From assembly GCF_041435355.1 (NCBI RefSeq), contig NZ_CP108442.1, positions 1,488,001 to 1,552,000 on the forward strand: a DNA stretch of 64,000 nt. The letters are read 5' to 3'. This DNA comes from Streptomyces sp. NBC_01276 (lineage in GTDB: Bacteria; Actinomycetota; Actinomycetes; Streptomycetales; Streptomycetaceae). Below, in pieces: positions 53,630 through 64,000 of the stretch. Position numbers and translations under genes: made by a program. A model generated the notes under the pieces. That model was not told the DNA's origin. It made no database searches and was given only the letters and a program-made list of their open reading frames with translations. Position 1 is the stretch's first letter, and every line of letters begins with the position of its first letter.

Positions 53630-54373
53630 ATGGAACACTTCGCGACCGATCGCATAGACCGCAGCGCCCCCGAATCCCTGCTGGTCGTGGCCGCGCACCC
53701 GGACGACATCGAGTTCTGCGTGAGCGGGACGGTCATGCGGTGGATCGCGCAGGGCACCACCCGCGTCACGTACTGCATCGTCACGGACGGCGGCGCCGGC
53801 GGGTACGACGAACAGCTCCCCCGCCAGGCCATGGGCGACCTGCGTCGCGCCGAGCAGGTGCACTCGGCCAAGCGCAGCGGCGTCGACGACGTCCGCTTCC
53901 TCGGCTACCCCGACAGCTACGTGGAGGCCGGCGTGGAGCTGCGCCGCGACCTGTGCCGGGTGATCCGGCAGGTCCGCCCGCAGCGTGCCGTCATCCCGAG
54001 CCCGGAGATCAACTGGTCCCGCATCGCCGACCTGCACCCCGACCACCGGGCGGTGGGCGACGCCGCGCTGCGGGCGATCTACCCGGAGGCGCGCAATCCG
54101 TTCGCGCACCCGTCGCTCCTCAAGGAGGAGGGCCTGGAACCGTGGATCGTGCCGGAGCTGTGGCTGATGACGGGCCCGACGCCCAATCAGTACATCGACG
54201 TCACGCCCGTCTTCGACCGCAAGGTGGAGGCCCTGCGCATCCACACCTCGCAGACCGCGCACTTCGACGACCTCGCGGGACTGCTGCGGGAATGGCTGGG
54301 CGAGCACGCGCGGGCGGCGGGGCTGCCCCCGGGCCGGATGGCCGAGGCCTTCCAGGTCGTGCGGATCGACTGA
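53630..54373 (+). CDS. PIG-L-type deacetylase (MshB/LmbE-like)
   Basis: A 247-residue LmbE-fold zinc deacetylase. The zinc motif is VVAAHPDDIEF (His, Asp-Asp) and the second zinc His lies in DLHPDHRAVG. ATG 53630 gives the normal family start. Members include MshB (GlcNAc-inositol deacetylase), the mycothiol amidase Mca, and LmbE of lincomycin synthesis. Together with the MshA-like glycosyltransferase across the promoter it can supply a deacetylated amino sugar conjugate. It ends at a strong bidirectional hairpin. Confidence 0.88.
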   Translation: MEHFATDRIDRSAPESLLVVAAHPDDIEFCVSGTVMRWIAQGTTRVTYCIVTDGGAGGYDEQLPRQAMGDLRRAEQVHSAKRSGVDDVRFLGYPDSYVEAGVELRRDLCRVIRQVRPQRAVIPSPEINWSRIADLHPDHRAVGDAALRAIYPEARNPFAHPSLLKEEGLEPWIVPELWLMTGPTPNQYIDVTPVFDRKVEALRIHTSQTAHFDDLAGLLREWLGEHARAAGLPPGRMAEAFQVVRID

Positions 54374-54406
54374 GTCCCGCCCCCACCGGGTCGGTGGGGG
54401 CGGGAC
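54374..54406. terminator. Bidirectional terminator hairpin
   Basis: Perfect 14-bp arms (54374-54387 and 54393-54406) around GGGTC lie between convergent genes, directly after the PIG-L stop. Confidence 0.85.
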
Positions 54407-54422
54407 CTGTCGGTGCGGGCGG

Positions 54423-55088
54423 TCACCGGTAGATGAGCAGCTCCGGCTCGGTCGCGCCCGTCAGCGCGTAGCGCGTCGCGACCAGCGGACGGCCCGAGTA
54501 GAGGCGGATCAGCGTCGTCGCGTCGCCCACGAAGCGCGCGGCCGGACGGCCGGGCACCTCACCGCCGAGGACGAGCGGCCCCGTGTGGCCGTCGACGGCC
54601 GCGATCAGCCGGGGCGTGTCCCGCCTGCGGCTGGCGGTACGGAGCAGGGGCAGGGCGAGGGAGAGGCTGTGCCCGCCGTACGCCCCCGGTTCCCCGAACG
54701 CGTCCCGTACGTCGCCCGCGTGGATCCACTCCCCCAGGGCCACCGTGTCCAGCGTGCCGTCGCCCGCGGCGATGGCCGGGCCGGCTTCCGTGAGCCCGCG
54801 TTCCAGCTCGTCCACGATCCTGGCCACCGGCCAGTCCGCCCGCTCGGCCACGTCGGCGGCGTTGGCGGCGGGGAGGAAGACTCCCTCCTCCAGCCGGCCC
54901 TCCACGATGCGTACGAGGGCGGCCGCGCAGTGGGCCAGGACGTCCCGGACCGTCCACCCCGGGCAGGCGGTCCGCAGCCCGTACGCGGCTTCCGGCGCGC
55001 GGCGCAGGAGCGGGACCAGCGCGTCCCGTTCGGTGCGCAGCAGCAGGTCCGGCAGCCAGGGGTCGCGCACGTCGTCGTCGGTGTCCAC
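54423..55088 (-). CDS. Mycothiol-dependent maleylpyruvate isomerase/DinB-like protein
   Basis: A 221-residue protein of the MDMPI-N/DinB group. It starts with LLLRTERDALVPLLRR, has the metal-helix CPGWTVRDVLAHCAAALVRI and the second site LGEWIHAGDVRDAF. The His positions are kept, but the usual Glu of ExxxH is shifted by one. Relatives use mycothiol as a cofactor or transfer it (LmbV in lincomycin synthesis). Five bases after ahcY it is the last gene of the left-going SAM-cycle operon, tying thiol chemistry to that operon. Confidence 0.75.
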   Translation of the reverse strand: MDTDDDVRDPWLPDLLLRTERDALVPLLRRAPEAAYGLRTACPGWTVRDVLAHCAAALVRIVEGRLEEGVFLPAANAADVAERADWPVARIVDELERGLTEAGPAIAAGDGTLDTVALGEWIHAGDVRDAFGEPGAYGGHSLSLALPLLRTASRRRDTPRLIAAVDGHTGPLVLGGEVPGRPAARFVGDATTLIRLYSGRPLVATRYALTGATEPELLIYR

Positions 55089-55093
55089 GGCGC

Positions 55094-56500
<1,407 letters not shown>

Positions 56501-56535
56501 GCGGTGTGCTCCTTGAAGGTGTCCGGCATCGGAGG

Positions 56536-59500
56536 TCATCTGCGGCCTCCCGCGTTGAAGTAGTTGGCGTCGGGGTGGTGGACGACCAGAGCATCCGTGG
56601 ACTGCTCGGGGTCGAGCTGGAACTCCTCCGAGAGGTGGACACCGATCCGCTCCGGCCGGAGCAGCTCGGCGATCTTCGCCCGGTCGGCGAGTTCGGGGCA
56701 GGCCGGGTAGCCCAGCGAGTAGCGGCAGCCCTGGTATTCCGTGCGGAACATCCCCTCGACGGAGGCGGGATCGCCGCCGTCGATGCCCATTTCGGCGCGG
56801 ACGCGGGCGTGCCAGTACTCGGCCAGGGCCTCCGCGAGCTGGACGGAGAGGCCGTGCAGCTCCATGTAGTCGCGATAGGCGTCGGCGGCGAACAGGCGGG
56901 CCGTCTCCCGGCCGATGCGGCTGCCCACGGTCACCACCTGGAGGGCGACCACGTCGACCTCTCCGGAGTCCTCGGGGCGGAAGAAGTCCGCGAGGCACAG
57001 GCGGCGGCCGCGGCGCTGGCGCGGGAAGGTGAACCGGCTCCGCTCGCCGCCGTCCTCGTCGAGGACGATCAGGTCGTCGCCCTTGGAGACGCAGGGGAAG
57101 TAGCCGTAGACCACGGCCGCTTCCAGGAGCCGGTCCGTGTGCAGGCGGTCCAGCCAGCCGCGCAGTCGGGGACGGCCCTCGGCCGCGATCGACTCGGGCG
57201 ACTTGAGGCCCCACTGCCCCTTGAAGAGCGCCTGCTCGTCGAGCCAGTCCGCGTACTCCTTGAGCTGGATCCCCCTGACGACCCTGGTGCCGAGGAAGGG
57301 CGGCTCGGGCACCGGGTGGTCGACGGACACGTCGGAGCGGCCGGCCGGTTCGGGTTCCCGTACGTCGAGTACGGCGCTGCGCCGGGCCACCCGGCGCTGC
57401 TTGAGGGGCGGGAGGCTGGCGCCGGGGACGCCGCGCTTCACGCCCATGAGGGCGTCCATGAGGCGCAGGCCTTCGAAGGCGTCGCGGGCGTAGCGGACTT
57501 CGCCTTCGTAGATTTCGTGGAGGTCCTGTTCGACGTAGGCGCGGGTGAGGGCGGCGCCGCCGAGGATGACGGGGTAGTCGGCGGCCAGCTTGCGCTGGTT
57601 GAGCTCTTCCAGGTTCTCCTTCATGATCACGGTCGACTTGACCAGGAGACCCGACATGCCGATGACGTCGGCCTTGTGTTCCTGGGCGGCTTCCAGGATC
57701 GCGGAGACCGGCTGCTTGATCCCGATGTTGACGACGTTGTAGCCGTTGTTGGTCAGGATGATGTCGACGAGGTTCTTGCCGATGTCGTGGACGTCTCCGC
57801 GCACGGTGGCGAGCACGATCGTGCCCTTGCCCTCGTCATCGGTCTTCTCCATGTGCGGCTCCAGATAGGCCACCGCCGTCTTCATCACCTCGGCCGACTG
57901 CAGGACGAACGGCAGCTGCATCTGACCGGAACCGAACAGCTCACCGACGACCTTCATACCCTCCAGAAGGGTGTCGTTGACGATGTCCAGCGCCGGCCTG
58001 CTCTCCAGCGCCTCGTCCAGGTCCCGCTCCAGGCCGTTCTTCTCCCCGTCGATAATGCGGCGCTGGAGCCGCTCGTCGAGCGGGAGCGCGAGGAGCTCCT
58101 CGGCGCGGCCGGCCTTGAGGGACTTGGTGTTGACGCCCTCGAAGAGGGCCATCAGCTTCTGGAGGGGGTCGTAGTCCTCGGTGCGGCGGTCGTGGATCAG
58201 GTCGAGGGCGGTGGTGACCTGCTCCTCGTCGAAACGGGCGATCGGCAGGATCTTCGACGCGTGCACGATCGCCGAGTCCAGACCGGCCTTCACACACTCG
58301 TCCAGGAACACCGAGTTCAGCAGCACACGGGCCGCCGGATTCAGACCGAAGGAGATGTTCGACAGACCGAGGGTGGTCTGCACGTCCGGATGACGGCGCT
58401 TGAGCTCACGGATCGACTCGATCGTCGCGATCCCGTCCTTGCGGGACTCCTCCTGACCCGTGCAGATCGTGAACGTGAGGGTGTCGATGAGGATGTCCGA
58501 CTCACGGATCCCCCAGTTCGACGTCAGATCCGCGATCAGACGCTCCGCGATCGCCACCTTGTGCCCGACCGTACGGGCCTGACCCTCCTCGTCGATCGTC
58601 AAAGCGATCAGCGCGGCACCGTGCTCTTGGGCCAGCCGGGTCACCTTCGCGAAGCGGGAATCGGGACCGTCACCGTCCTCATAGTTCACGGAGTTGATGA
58701 CCGCACGCCCGCCCAGCTTCTCCAGACCCGCCCGGATCACCGGAACCTCGGTCGAGTCCAGCACGATCGGCAGCGTGGAAGCCGTCGCGAAGCGGCCGGC
58801 CAGCTCCTCCATGTCCGCGACACCGTCACGGCCCACGTAGTCCACGCACAGGTCCAGCATGTGCGCGCCCTCACGGATCTGGTCCCGGGCCATCTCCACA
58901 CAGTCGTCCCAGCGGGCCTCCAGCATCGCCTCACGGAACTTCTTCGACCCGTTCGCGTTCGTCCGCTCACCGATCGCCATGTACGCCGTGTCCTGCCGGA
59001 ACGGCACCGTCTGGTACAGCGACGCCGCGCCGGGCTCCGGCCGGGGTTCACGGACGGCCGGGCTCAGGTCACGGACCCGCTCCACCACCTGCCGCAGGTG
59101 CTCCGGCGTCGTACCGCAGCAGCCGCCGACCAGCGAGAGCCCGTACTCACGGACGAAGGTCTCCTGCGCATCCGCCAGCTCCGATGCCGACAGTGGATAG
59201 TGCGCCCCCTCCTTCGTCAGGACGGGCAGACCCGCGTTCGGCATGCACGACAGCGGGATACGGGCGTGGCGCGCCAGATAGCGCAGGTGCTCGCTCATCT
59301 CGGCGGGGCCGGTGGCGCAGTTCAGGCCGATCATGTCGATGCCCAGCGGCTCCAGAGCCGTCAGCGCCGCACCGATCTCCGAACCCAGCAGCATCGTGCC
59401 GGTCGCTTCCACCGTCACCTGCACGATCAGGGGCAGGTCCCCCGCGCCGCACCAGTCCAGGGCCCGGCGGGCGCCGATGACGGCCGCCTTGGTCTGGAGC

Positions 59501-59991
59501 AGGTCCTGGGTGGTCTCCACCAGGAGGGCGTCCGCGCCGCCGCGGATCAGGCCCTCCGCGTTCTGCTGGTAGGCCTCGCGCAGGGGCTCGTACCCCACGT
59601 GTCCGAGGGTGGGCAGCTTGGTGCCGGGGCCCATGGAACCCAGTACCCATCGGGGCCGGCCGTCCCGCGCCGTGAAGGCGTCCGCCGACTCGCGGGCGAT
59701 CCGGGCGCCGGCCTCGGAGAGTTCGTAGACCTGCTCCTCGACGCCGTATTCGGCGAGGGCCGCCAGGTTCGTGCCGAAGGTGTTGGTCTCGACGCAGTCC
59801 ACGCCCACCGCGAAGTACGCGTCGTGCACGGACCGGACGATGTCCGGGCGCGTGAGGTTGAGGATCTCGTTGCAGCCCTCCAGCCCCAGGAAGTCGTCCA
59901 ACGTGGGGTCGGCGGCCTGCAGCATGGTGCCCATGGCGCCGTCCGCGACGACCACGCGGGTCGCGAGCTCCGCGCGCAGTGAACGTCTCAT
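56536..59991 (-). CDS. metH: Cobalamin-dependent methionine synthase
   Basis: A complete 1,151-residue MetH. The homocysteine domain has zinc ligands in GLNCATGP and [10 protein letters not shown], and the pterin domain has [11 protein letters not shown]. The B12 domain has the axial histidine in GDVHDIGKN, and the SAM-dependent activation domain ends the protein ([12 protein letters not shown]). ATG 59991 overlaps the adenosine kinase stop (ATGA). It remethylates homocysteine with methyl-tetrahydrofolate. Placement in a SAM-cycle operon suggests a dedicated or co-opted copy rather than a stand-alone housekeeping gene. Confidence 0.96.
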   Translation of the reverse strand: MRRSLRAELATRVVVADGAMGTMLQAADPTLDDFLGLEGCNEILNLTRPDIVRSVHDAYFAVGVDCVETNTFGTNLAALAEYGVEEQVYELSEAGARIARESADAFTARDGRPRWVLGSMGPGTKLPTLGHVGYEPLREAYQQNAEGLIRGGADALLVETTQDLLQTKAAVIGARRALDWCGAGDLPLIVQVTVEATGTMLLGSEIGAALTALEPLGIDMIGLNCATGPAEMSEHLRYLARHARIPLSCMPNAGLPVLTKEGAHYPLSASELADAQETFVREYGLSLVGGCCGTTPEHLRQVVERVRDLSPAVREPRPEPGAASLYQTVPFRQDTAYMAIGERTNANGSKKFREAMLEARWDDCVEMARDQIREGAHMLDLCVDYVGRDGVADMEELAGRFATASTLPIVLDSTEVPVIRAGLEKLGGRAVINSVNYEDGDGPDSRFAKVTRLAQEHGAALIALTIDEEGQARTVGHKVAIAERLIADLTSNWGIRESDILIDTLTFTICTGQEESRKDGIATIESIRELKRRHPDVQTTLGLSNISFGLNPAARVLLNSVFLDECVKAGLDSAIVHASKILPIARFDEEQVTTALDLIHDRRTEDYDPLQKLMALFEGVNTKSLKAGRAEELLALPLDERLQRRIIDGEKNGLERDLDEALESRPALDIVNDTLLEGMKVVGELFGSGQMQLPFVLQSAEVMKTAVAYLEPHMEKTDDEGKGTIVLATVRGDVHDIGKNLVDIILTNNGYNVVNIGIKQPVSAILEAAQEHKADVIGMSGLLVKSTVIMKENLEELNQRKLAADYPVILGGAALTRAYVEQDLHEIYEGEVRYARDAFEGLRLMDALMGVKRGVPGASLPPLKQRRVARRSAVLDVREPEPAGRSDVSVDHPVPEPPFLGTRVVRGIQLKEYADWLDEQALFKGQWGLKSPESIAAEGRPRLRGWLDRLHTDRLLEAAVVYGYFPCVSKGDDLIVLDEDGGERSRFTFPRQRRGRRLCLADFFRPEDSGEVDVVALQVVTVGSRIGRETARLFAADAYRDYMELHGLSVQLAEALAEYWHARVRAEMGIDGGDPASVEGMFRTEYQGCRYSLGYPACPELADRAKIAELLRPERIGVHLSEEFQLDPEQSTDALVVHHPDANYFNAGGRR

Positions 59992-60971
59992 CGCAGCCTC
60001 CTCAGGTGCGCGGCCAGTTCCGTCGCGCTCGCCGGGCCGTAGGCGGATCGCAGTCCGGCGAGCAGGGATTCCCGGGACAGGTGGTACTCCTGGGTACCGG
60101 TGTGGCCGAGTACGGTCGCGGCGATGGCGCAGCCCAGCTGGGCCGCGTACCGCTCGGGGACGCCCCACGCCGTACCGGCGAGGAAGCCGGCCCGGAACGC
60201 GTCGCCGACGCCGGTGGGGTCGACGACCTCCGGTACCGGCACGGCGGGTACGGTCAGCGGCTCGCGGTCGGCGGCCCGGATCCGTACGCCGGCTTCGCCG
60301 TGGGTGGTGATCCAGGAGCCGACCCGGCCCAGGACCTCGTCCTCGGTGAAGCCGGAGCGCTCGCACAGCAGGGCGGACTCGTACTCGTTGGTGAACAGCC
60401 GGTGCGCGCCGTCGATGAGATCCCGCACCTCCTCCCGGGTCAGCCGGGCCAGCTGCTGCGAGGGGTCGGAGGCGAAGGGGACGCCCAGGGCACGGCAGGC
60501 GTGGGTGTGGCGGAGCATGGCCTCGGGGTCGTCCGGTGAGATCAGCACCAGGTCGGGGCGGCCGCCGCGGGCGACGACCTCGCGGAGGTCGATCTCACGG
60601 GCCTCGGCCATGGCGCCCGCGTAGAAGGTGGCGATCTGGTTCTGGTCGGCGTCCGTGGTGCAGACGAACCGGGCGGTGTGGCGGGTGTCGCTCACGCGGA
60701 CGGAGCCGGTGTCCACGCCGTGGTCCTTCAGCCACACCCGGTACGGTTCGAAGTCCGCGCCCACGGCGCCCACCAGCAGGGGGTGCAGTCCCAGCACGCC
60801 CAGGCCGAACGCGATGTTCGCCGCCACTCCGCCCCGCCGCACTTCCAGTCCGTCGGCGAGGAACGACAGGGAGACCCGGTCCAGCCGGTCCGCCAGCAGC
60901 TGTTCGGCGAACCGGCCGGGGAAGGTCAGCAGGTGATCGGTCGCGATGGATCCCGTGACAGCGATGCGCAT
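59988..60971 (-). CDS. PfkB-family kinase, probable adenosine kinase
   Basis: A 327-residue ribokinase-fold enzyme with GGVAANIAFGLGVLG near the N-terminus and the catalytic anion-hole motif DPTGVGDAFRAG. The sequence style and its place between metK and metH/ahcY fit actinobacterial adenosine kinase. It would remove adenosine and so pull SAH hydrolysis forward. One base separates it from metK. Confidence 0.88.
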   Translation of the reverse strand: MRIAVTGSIATDHLLTFPGRFAEQLLADRLDRVSLSFLADGLEVRRGGVAANIAFGLGVLGLHPLLVGAVGADFEPYRVWLKDHGVDTGSVRVSDTRHTARFVCTTDADQNQIATFYAGAMAEAREIDLREVVARGGRPDLVLISPDDPEAMLRHTHACRALGVPFASDPSQQLARLTREEVRDLIDGAHRLFTNEYESALLCERSGFTEDEVLGRVGSWITTHGEAGVRIRAADREPLTVPAVPVPEVVDPTGVGDAFRAGFLAGTAWGVPERYAAQLGCAIAATVLGHTGTQEYHLSRESLLAGLRSAYGPASATELAAHLRRLR

Positions 60972-60972
60972 G

Positions 60973-62192
<1,220 letters not shown>

Positions 62193-62196
<4 letters not shown>

Positions 62197-62981
62197 GCCT
62201 GCCCCACCTTGGCCGTGAAGAAGTGGGTCTCGATGGCGGCGAAGGTGCGGATCTCGTCGACCTCCAGGGTCTCCATCTGGATGGACCGTCCGCTGTGCTG
62301 TTCCAGCAGGAAGACGAACTCGACGAAGGACAGCGAGTCGATGAGCCGGTTCTCGATGAGGTCCAGGTCGGGAGCGATGTCGTCGAGCTCCTCGTGGCGG
62401 GCGAGGAGCCAGTTCTTCATGAACTGCAGACCGTCGGACATGGTGTCTCTCCTTGGGGTGCCGTGTGTGGTGGGGGTGCCGGCCGCGGTTCCGGAGTCGT
62501 GGGCGACGGCCGGAACGGGCGGAGCGGGTGGAACGGGTGGAGCAGGTGCTTGCGGCGGGCCGGGCTCCAGCACCGGGGTGGCGACCGCGACCGCGTAGTC
62601 CACGTCGTGGCTGATGGTCACGGTGACCGCGGCGATGCCGGACTCGGCGGCCATCGCCGCCGCCGGGCCGCCGAGTTCCACGAGCGGCCAGCCGCCCTCG
62701 GAGCGGTGCACGACGATGTCCAGCCAGGGCAGGAACGCGGCCCGGACACGGAGGGTCTTGAACGCCGCCTCCTTGGCGGCGATCCGCCCGCACAGGCCCA
62801 GGACGTCGAGCCTGGCGGAGGTGCGGCAGTCGGCGAGTTCGCCGGGGGTGAGCATGCGCCGGAAGAAGTCCTCGCCGTAGAGGGTGAGGAGCCGGCGGAC
62901 ACGGGTGACGGACACGATGTCCATGCCGAGGTTCGCCCAGCCCGGGCCGCCCGCCGGCGGGGCGACGGGTCGGGTCTGCAC
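62193..62981 (-). CDS. AcpS-type PPTase fused in frame to a carrier protein
   Basis: A 262-residue open frame starting at GTG 62981. Residues 20-137 are a holo-ACP-synthase-type PPTase ([14 protein letters not shown] with Asp21; [13 protein letters not shown] with Glu71). A 40-residue Pro/Ala-rich linker follows. Residues 181-262 are a carrier protein with the phosphopantetheine serine Ser216 in [10 protein letters not shown]. The carrier part has its own ATG (62441) and a strong AAGGAG site, so both the fusion and the free carrier could be made. The arrangement lets the transferase activate its own carrier. The adjacent ligase gene should load it. Confidence 0.85.
62439..62455 (-). promoter_or_regulatory. 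Internal ribosome site and ATG of the carrier domain
   Basis: AAGGAGAG followed by ATG 62441 sits inside the AcpS-ACP frame, at the exact boundary between linker and carrier. The quality of the site argues for independent carrier translation. Confidence 0.65.
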
Positions 62982-62982
62982 G

Positions 62983-63843
62983 TCAGATCGCCGGCCCGGC
63001 CGCGTTCGCCTTCAGGACCGCGGCGGTCGCCGCGCCCCAGCTGCCGTGGCGTCGGGTGAGCGCGGACAGCCAGCGCTCCAGGCCGAAGGCGACGCAGCTG
63101 GTGAAAGCCGGTCCCGCGCCGGAGGCGAGGGGGATGTCGCACCGGTCGCCGAAGAAGTTGCGGTGGGTGTTGACGGAGGCGATCGCGAGGTCCTCGTACA
63201 GGAACTCGTGCTTGACCGGGGTCAGGCGTTGCAGGACGGCCTTGGAGCTGCCCTTGTCGAAGAACGGGTCGCAGGCGGCCTCGCGGCGCAGCGGCAGGTC
63301 GAGGGCCTCGGCGAAGGAGTTGATCCGGGTGGTGAAGGAGGCCAGGTGTGCCTCGGCGTGTTCCCGGGTGCCGATGGCGACGATCTCCCGCATCCGGAAG
63401 CCGAGCTGGCGGCGCAGGCCTTCGTAGCGCTCCTCCTTGCGGAAGCACCAGCCGACCACGGTGACGAGTTCGTCGTCGTCGGCCGGGCGCCCCTGGTGGT
63501 CGATGTAGACGGCGTAGCAGGACGCCGAGGGGAGTCCGAGGGCCGCGGGCTCCAGCGCTTCGCAGGGGAAGCAGCCGGTGTCGGTACAGAACTCGCTGCT
63601 CCCGCGGACGTCCAGGTTCAGCGGGGCGGCGACGACGGCCTGGTGGGGAAAGTTGTCGTAGTAGTCGAGCCGGGCCAGGTCCGCGGCGGGCAGCAGCGGG
63701 GGCATGGTCATCGGCCGGGCGCCCGCGCTCACGCCCCAGTGCTCGAAGGTGTCGTCGAGCAGTCTCAGCAGGGCGGTTCCTTCGGGGCCGAGGGACGGCA
63801 GGCCCTTGGTGTCACCGGGGCTCGCGGTGGTCGTGATGGTCAT
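62983..63843 (-). CDS. Second seryl-tRNA-synthetase-like amino acid:carrier-protein ligase
   Basis: A 286-residue paralogue of the protein at 18244-19101. Zinc ligands Cys109, Glu153 and Cys250, motif 2 CFRKEERYEGLRRQLGFRMRE and motif 3 FGLERW are conserved, and no tRNA-binding arm is present. An insertion near residue 86 adds a Cys cluster (CTDTGCFPC). It lies one base upstream of the AcpS-ACP gene, so ligase and carrier are coexpressed. The amino acid is not predictable by eye; known relatives use Gly or Ala. Confidence 0.85.
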   Translation of the reverse strand: MTITTTASPGDTKGLPSLGPEGTALLRLLDDTFEHWGVSAGARPMTMPPLLPAADLARLDYYDNFPHQAVVAAPLNLDVRGSSEFCTDTGCFPCEALEPAALGLPSASCYAVYIDHQGRPADDDELVTVVGWCFRKEERYEGLRRQLGFRMREIVAIGTREHAEAHLASFTTRINSFAEALDLPLRREAACDPFFDKGSSKAVLQRLTPVKHEFLYEDLAIASVNTHRNFFGDRCDIPLASGAGPAFTSCVAFGLERWLSALTRRHGSWGAATAAVLKANAAGPAI

Positions 63844-63877
63844 GGGGGGGTCACCTCTCGGACGGCGGTCGGCCCTC

Positions 63878-64000
63878 TCAGACGACGGGCAGGGTGTCGT
63901 CCGTGAAGATCCCGGTCTTCAGGAAGAAGCCGAGGGGCTTGCGGATGGTCTTGCGCTCGAAGGGGCGGCGGCGTTCGTCGGCGACCAGCGCGTTGCGCAG
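63878..64000 (-). CDS. C-terminal end of an unidentified protein (cut by window edge)
   Basis: The last 40 residues of a leftward gene, ending KTGIFTDDTLPVV, with its stop 34 bases before the ligase start. It is the next upstream member of the SAM-cycle operon. Too little is present to assign a family. Confidence 0.6.
   Translation of the reverse strand: MRNALVADERRRPFERKTIRKPLGFFLKTGIFTDDTLPVV

Noticed and set aside
56501..56535. SAM or cobalamin riboswitch ahead of the SAM-cycle genes
   Set aside because: The genes are packed with gaps of at most 35 bases, leaving no room; an operon leader, if any, lies right of the window.

Overview
The window is high-GC actinobacterial DNA, most likely from a Streptomyces or close relative. 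The evidence is a SARP/AfsR-type regulator, a conservon (cvnA-D plus two P450s), a Pls-type membrane NRPS, mycothiol-type enzymes, GTG/TTG starts, and many ATGA/GTGA stop-start overlaps. No rRNA, tRNA or CRISPR array was recognised.

Layout. 0-3.9 kb: a trypsin-like protease (cut by the window edge) with its small partner, then an AfsR-like regulator whose BTAD part and NB-ARC/TPR part lie in different frames. 4.4-10.9 kb: a conservon with a doubled roadblock protein, a CYP157-like P450 lacking the ExxR motif, a second P450 and a crotonase. 10.9-20.0 kb: a divergent natural-product locus. The left-going genes are an FAD oxidoreductase, an MFS exporter, a free-standing condensation protein, a glycosyltransferase-like protein and a PhyH dioxygenase. 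The right-going genes are a seryl-tRNA-synthetase-like amino acid:carrier-protein ligase, a carrier protein and an Sfp-type PPTase. Two TGGTYTAGACMA palindromes resembling DasR sites lie between the two arms. 20.0-26.0 kb: a small membrane protein, an M1 aminopeptidase and a Pls-like single-module NRPS with beta-helix acyltransferase-like repeats. 26.2-30.8 kb: a copper locus with two CsoR repressors, a His-rich secreted protein, CopZ, CopA and several CsoR-type operators.

30.8-44.7 kb: an inserted island. Its edges carry a MITE, an ISAs1 transposase fragment, a 44-bp imperfect direct repeat, and a rearranged second copy of the copA/csoR 3' ends with their terminator. Inside is one tightly packed rightward gene set headed by a 22-codon ORF with a strong ribosome site and a downstream hairpin. 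It continues with an M16 peptidase, a GNAT protein, a nucleotidyltransferase-like protein, an ABC exporter, a nucleotide-kinase-like protein, a histidine phosphatase, a radical SAM enzyme, a PEP-synthase-like phosphotransferase, a DUF89-like phosphatase and a MazG-like protein. It looks like a RiPP-type or peptide/nucleotide pathway that I cannot match to a known class, and is the strongest candidate for a new system.

44.7-50.1 kb: BlaI/M56 pair, GNAT, methyltransferase, Fur-type regulator, a LuxR-type regulator with a perfect CRP-like site upstream, and a small convergent peptide gene. 50.2-64 kb: a second natural-product-like locus. It has an MshA-like glycosyltransferase, a MetRS-like protein without KMSKS, a PIG-L deacetylase and an MDMPI/DinB-type thiol transferase. 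These are followed by a long left-going operon encoding a complete SAM cycle (ahcY, metH, adenosine kinase, metK), an AcpS-ACP fusion and a second amino acid:carrier-protein ligase, continuing past the right edge. The enzymes suggest heavy SAM-dependent methylation and aminoacyl-carrier-protein chemistry, possibly with a mycothiol-like conjugate.
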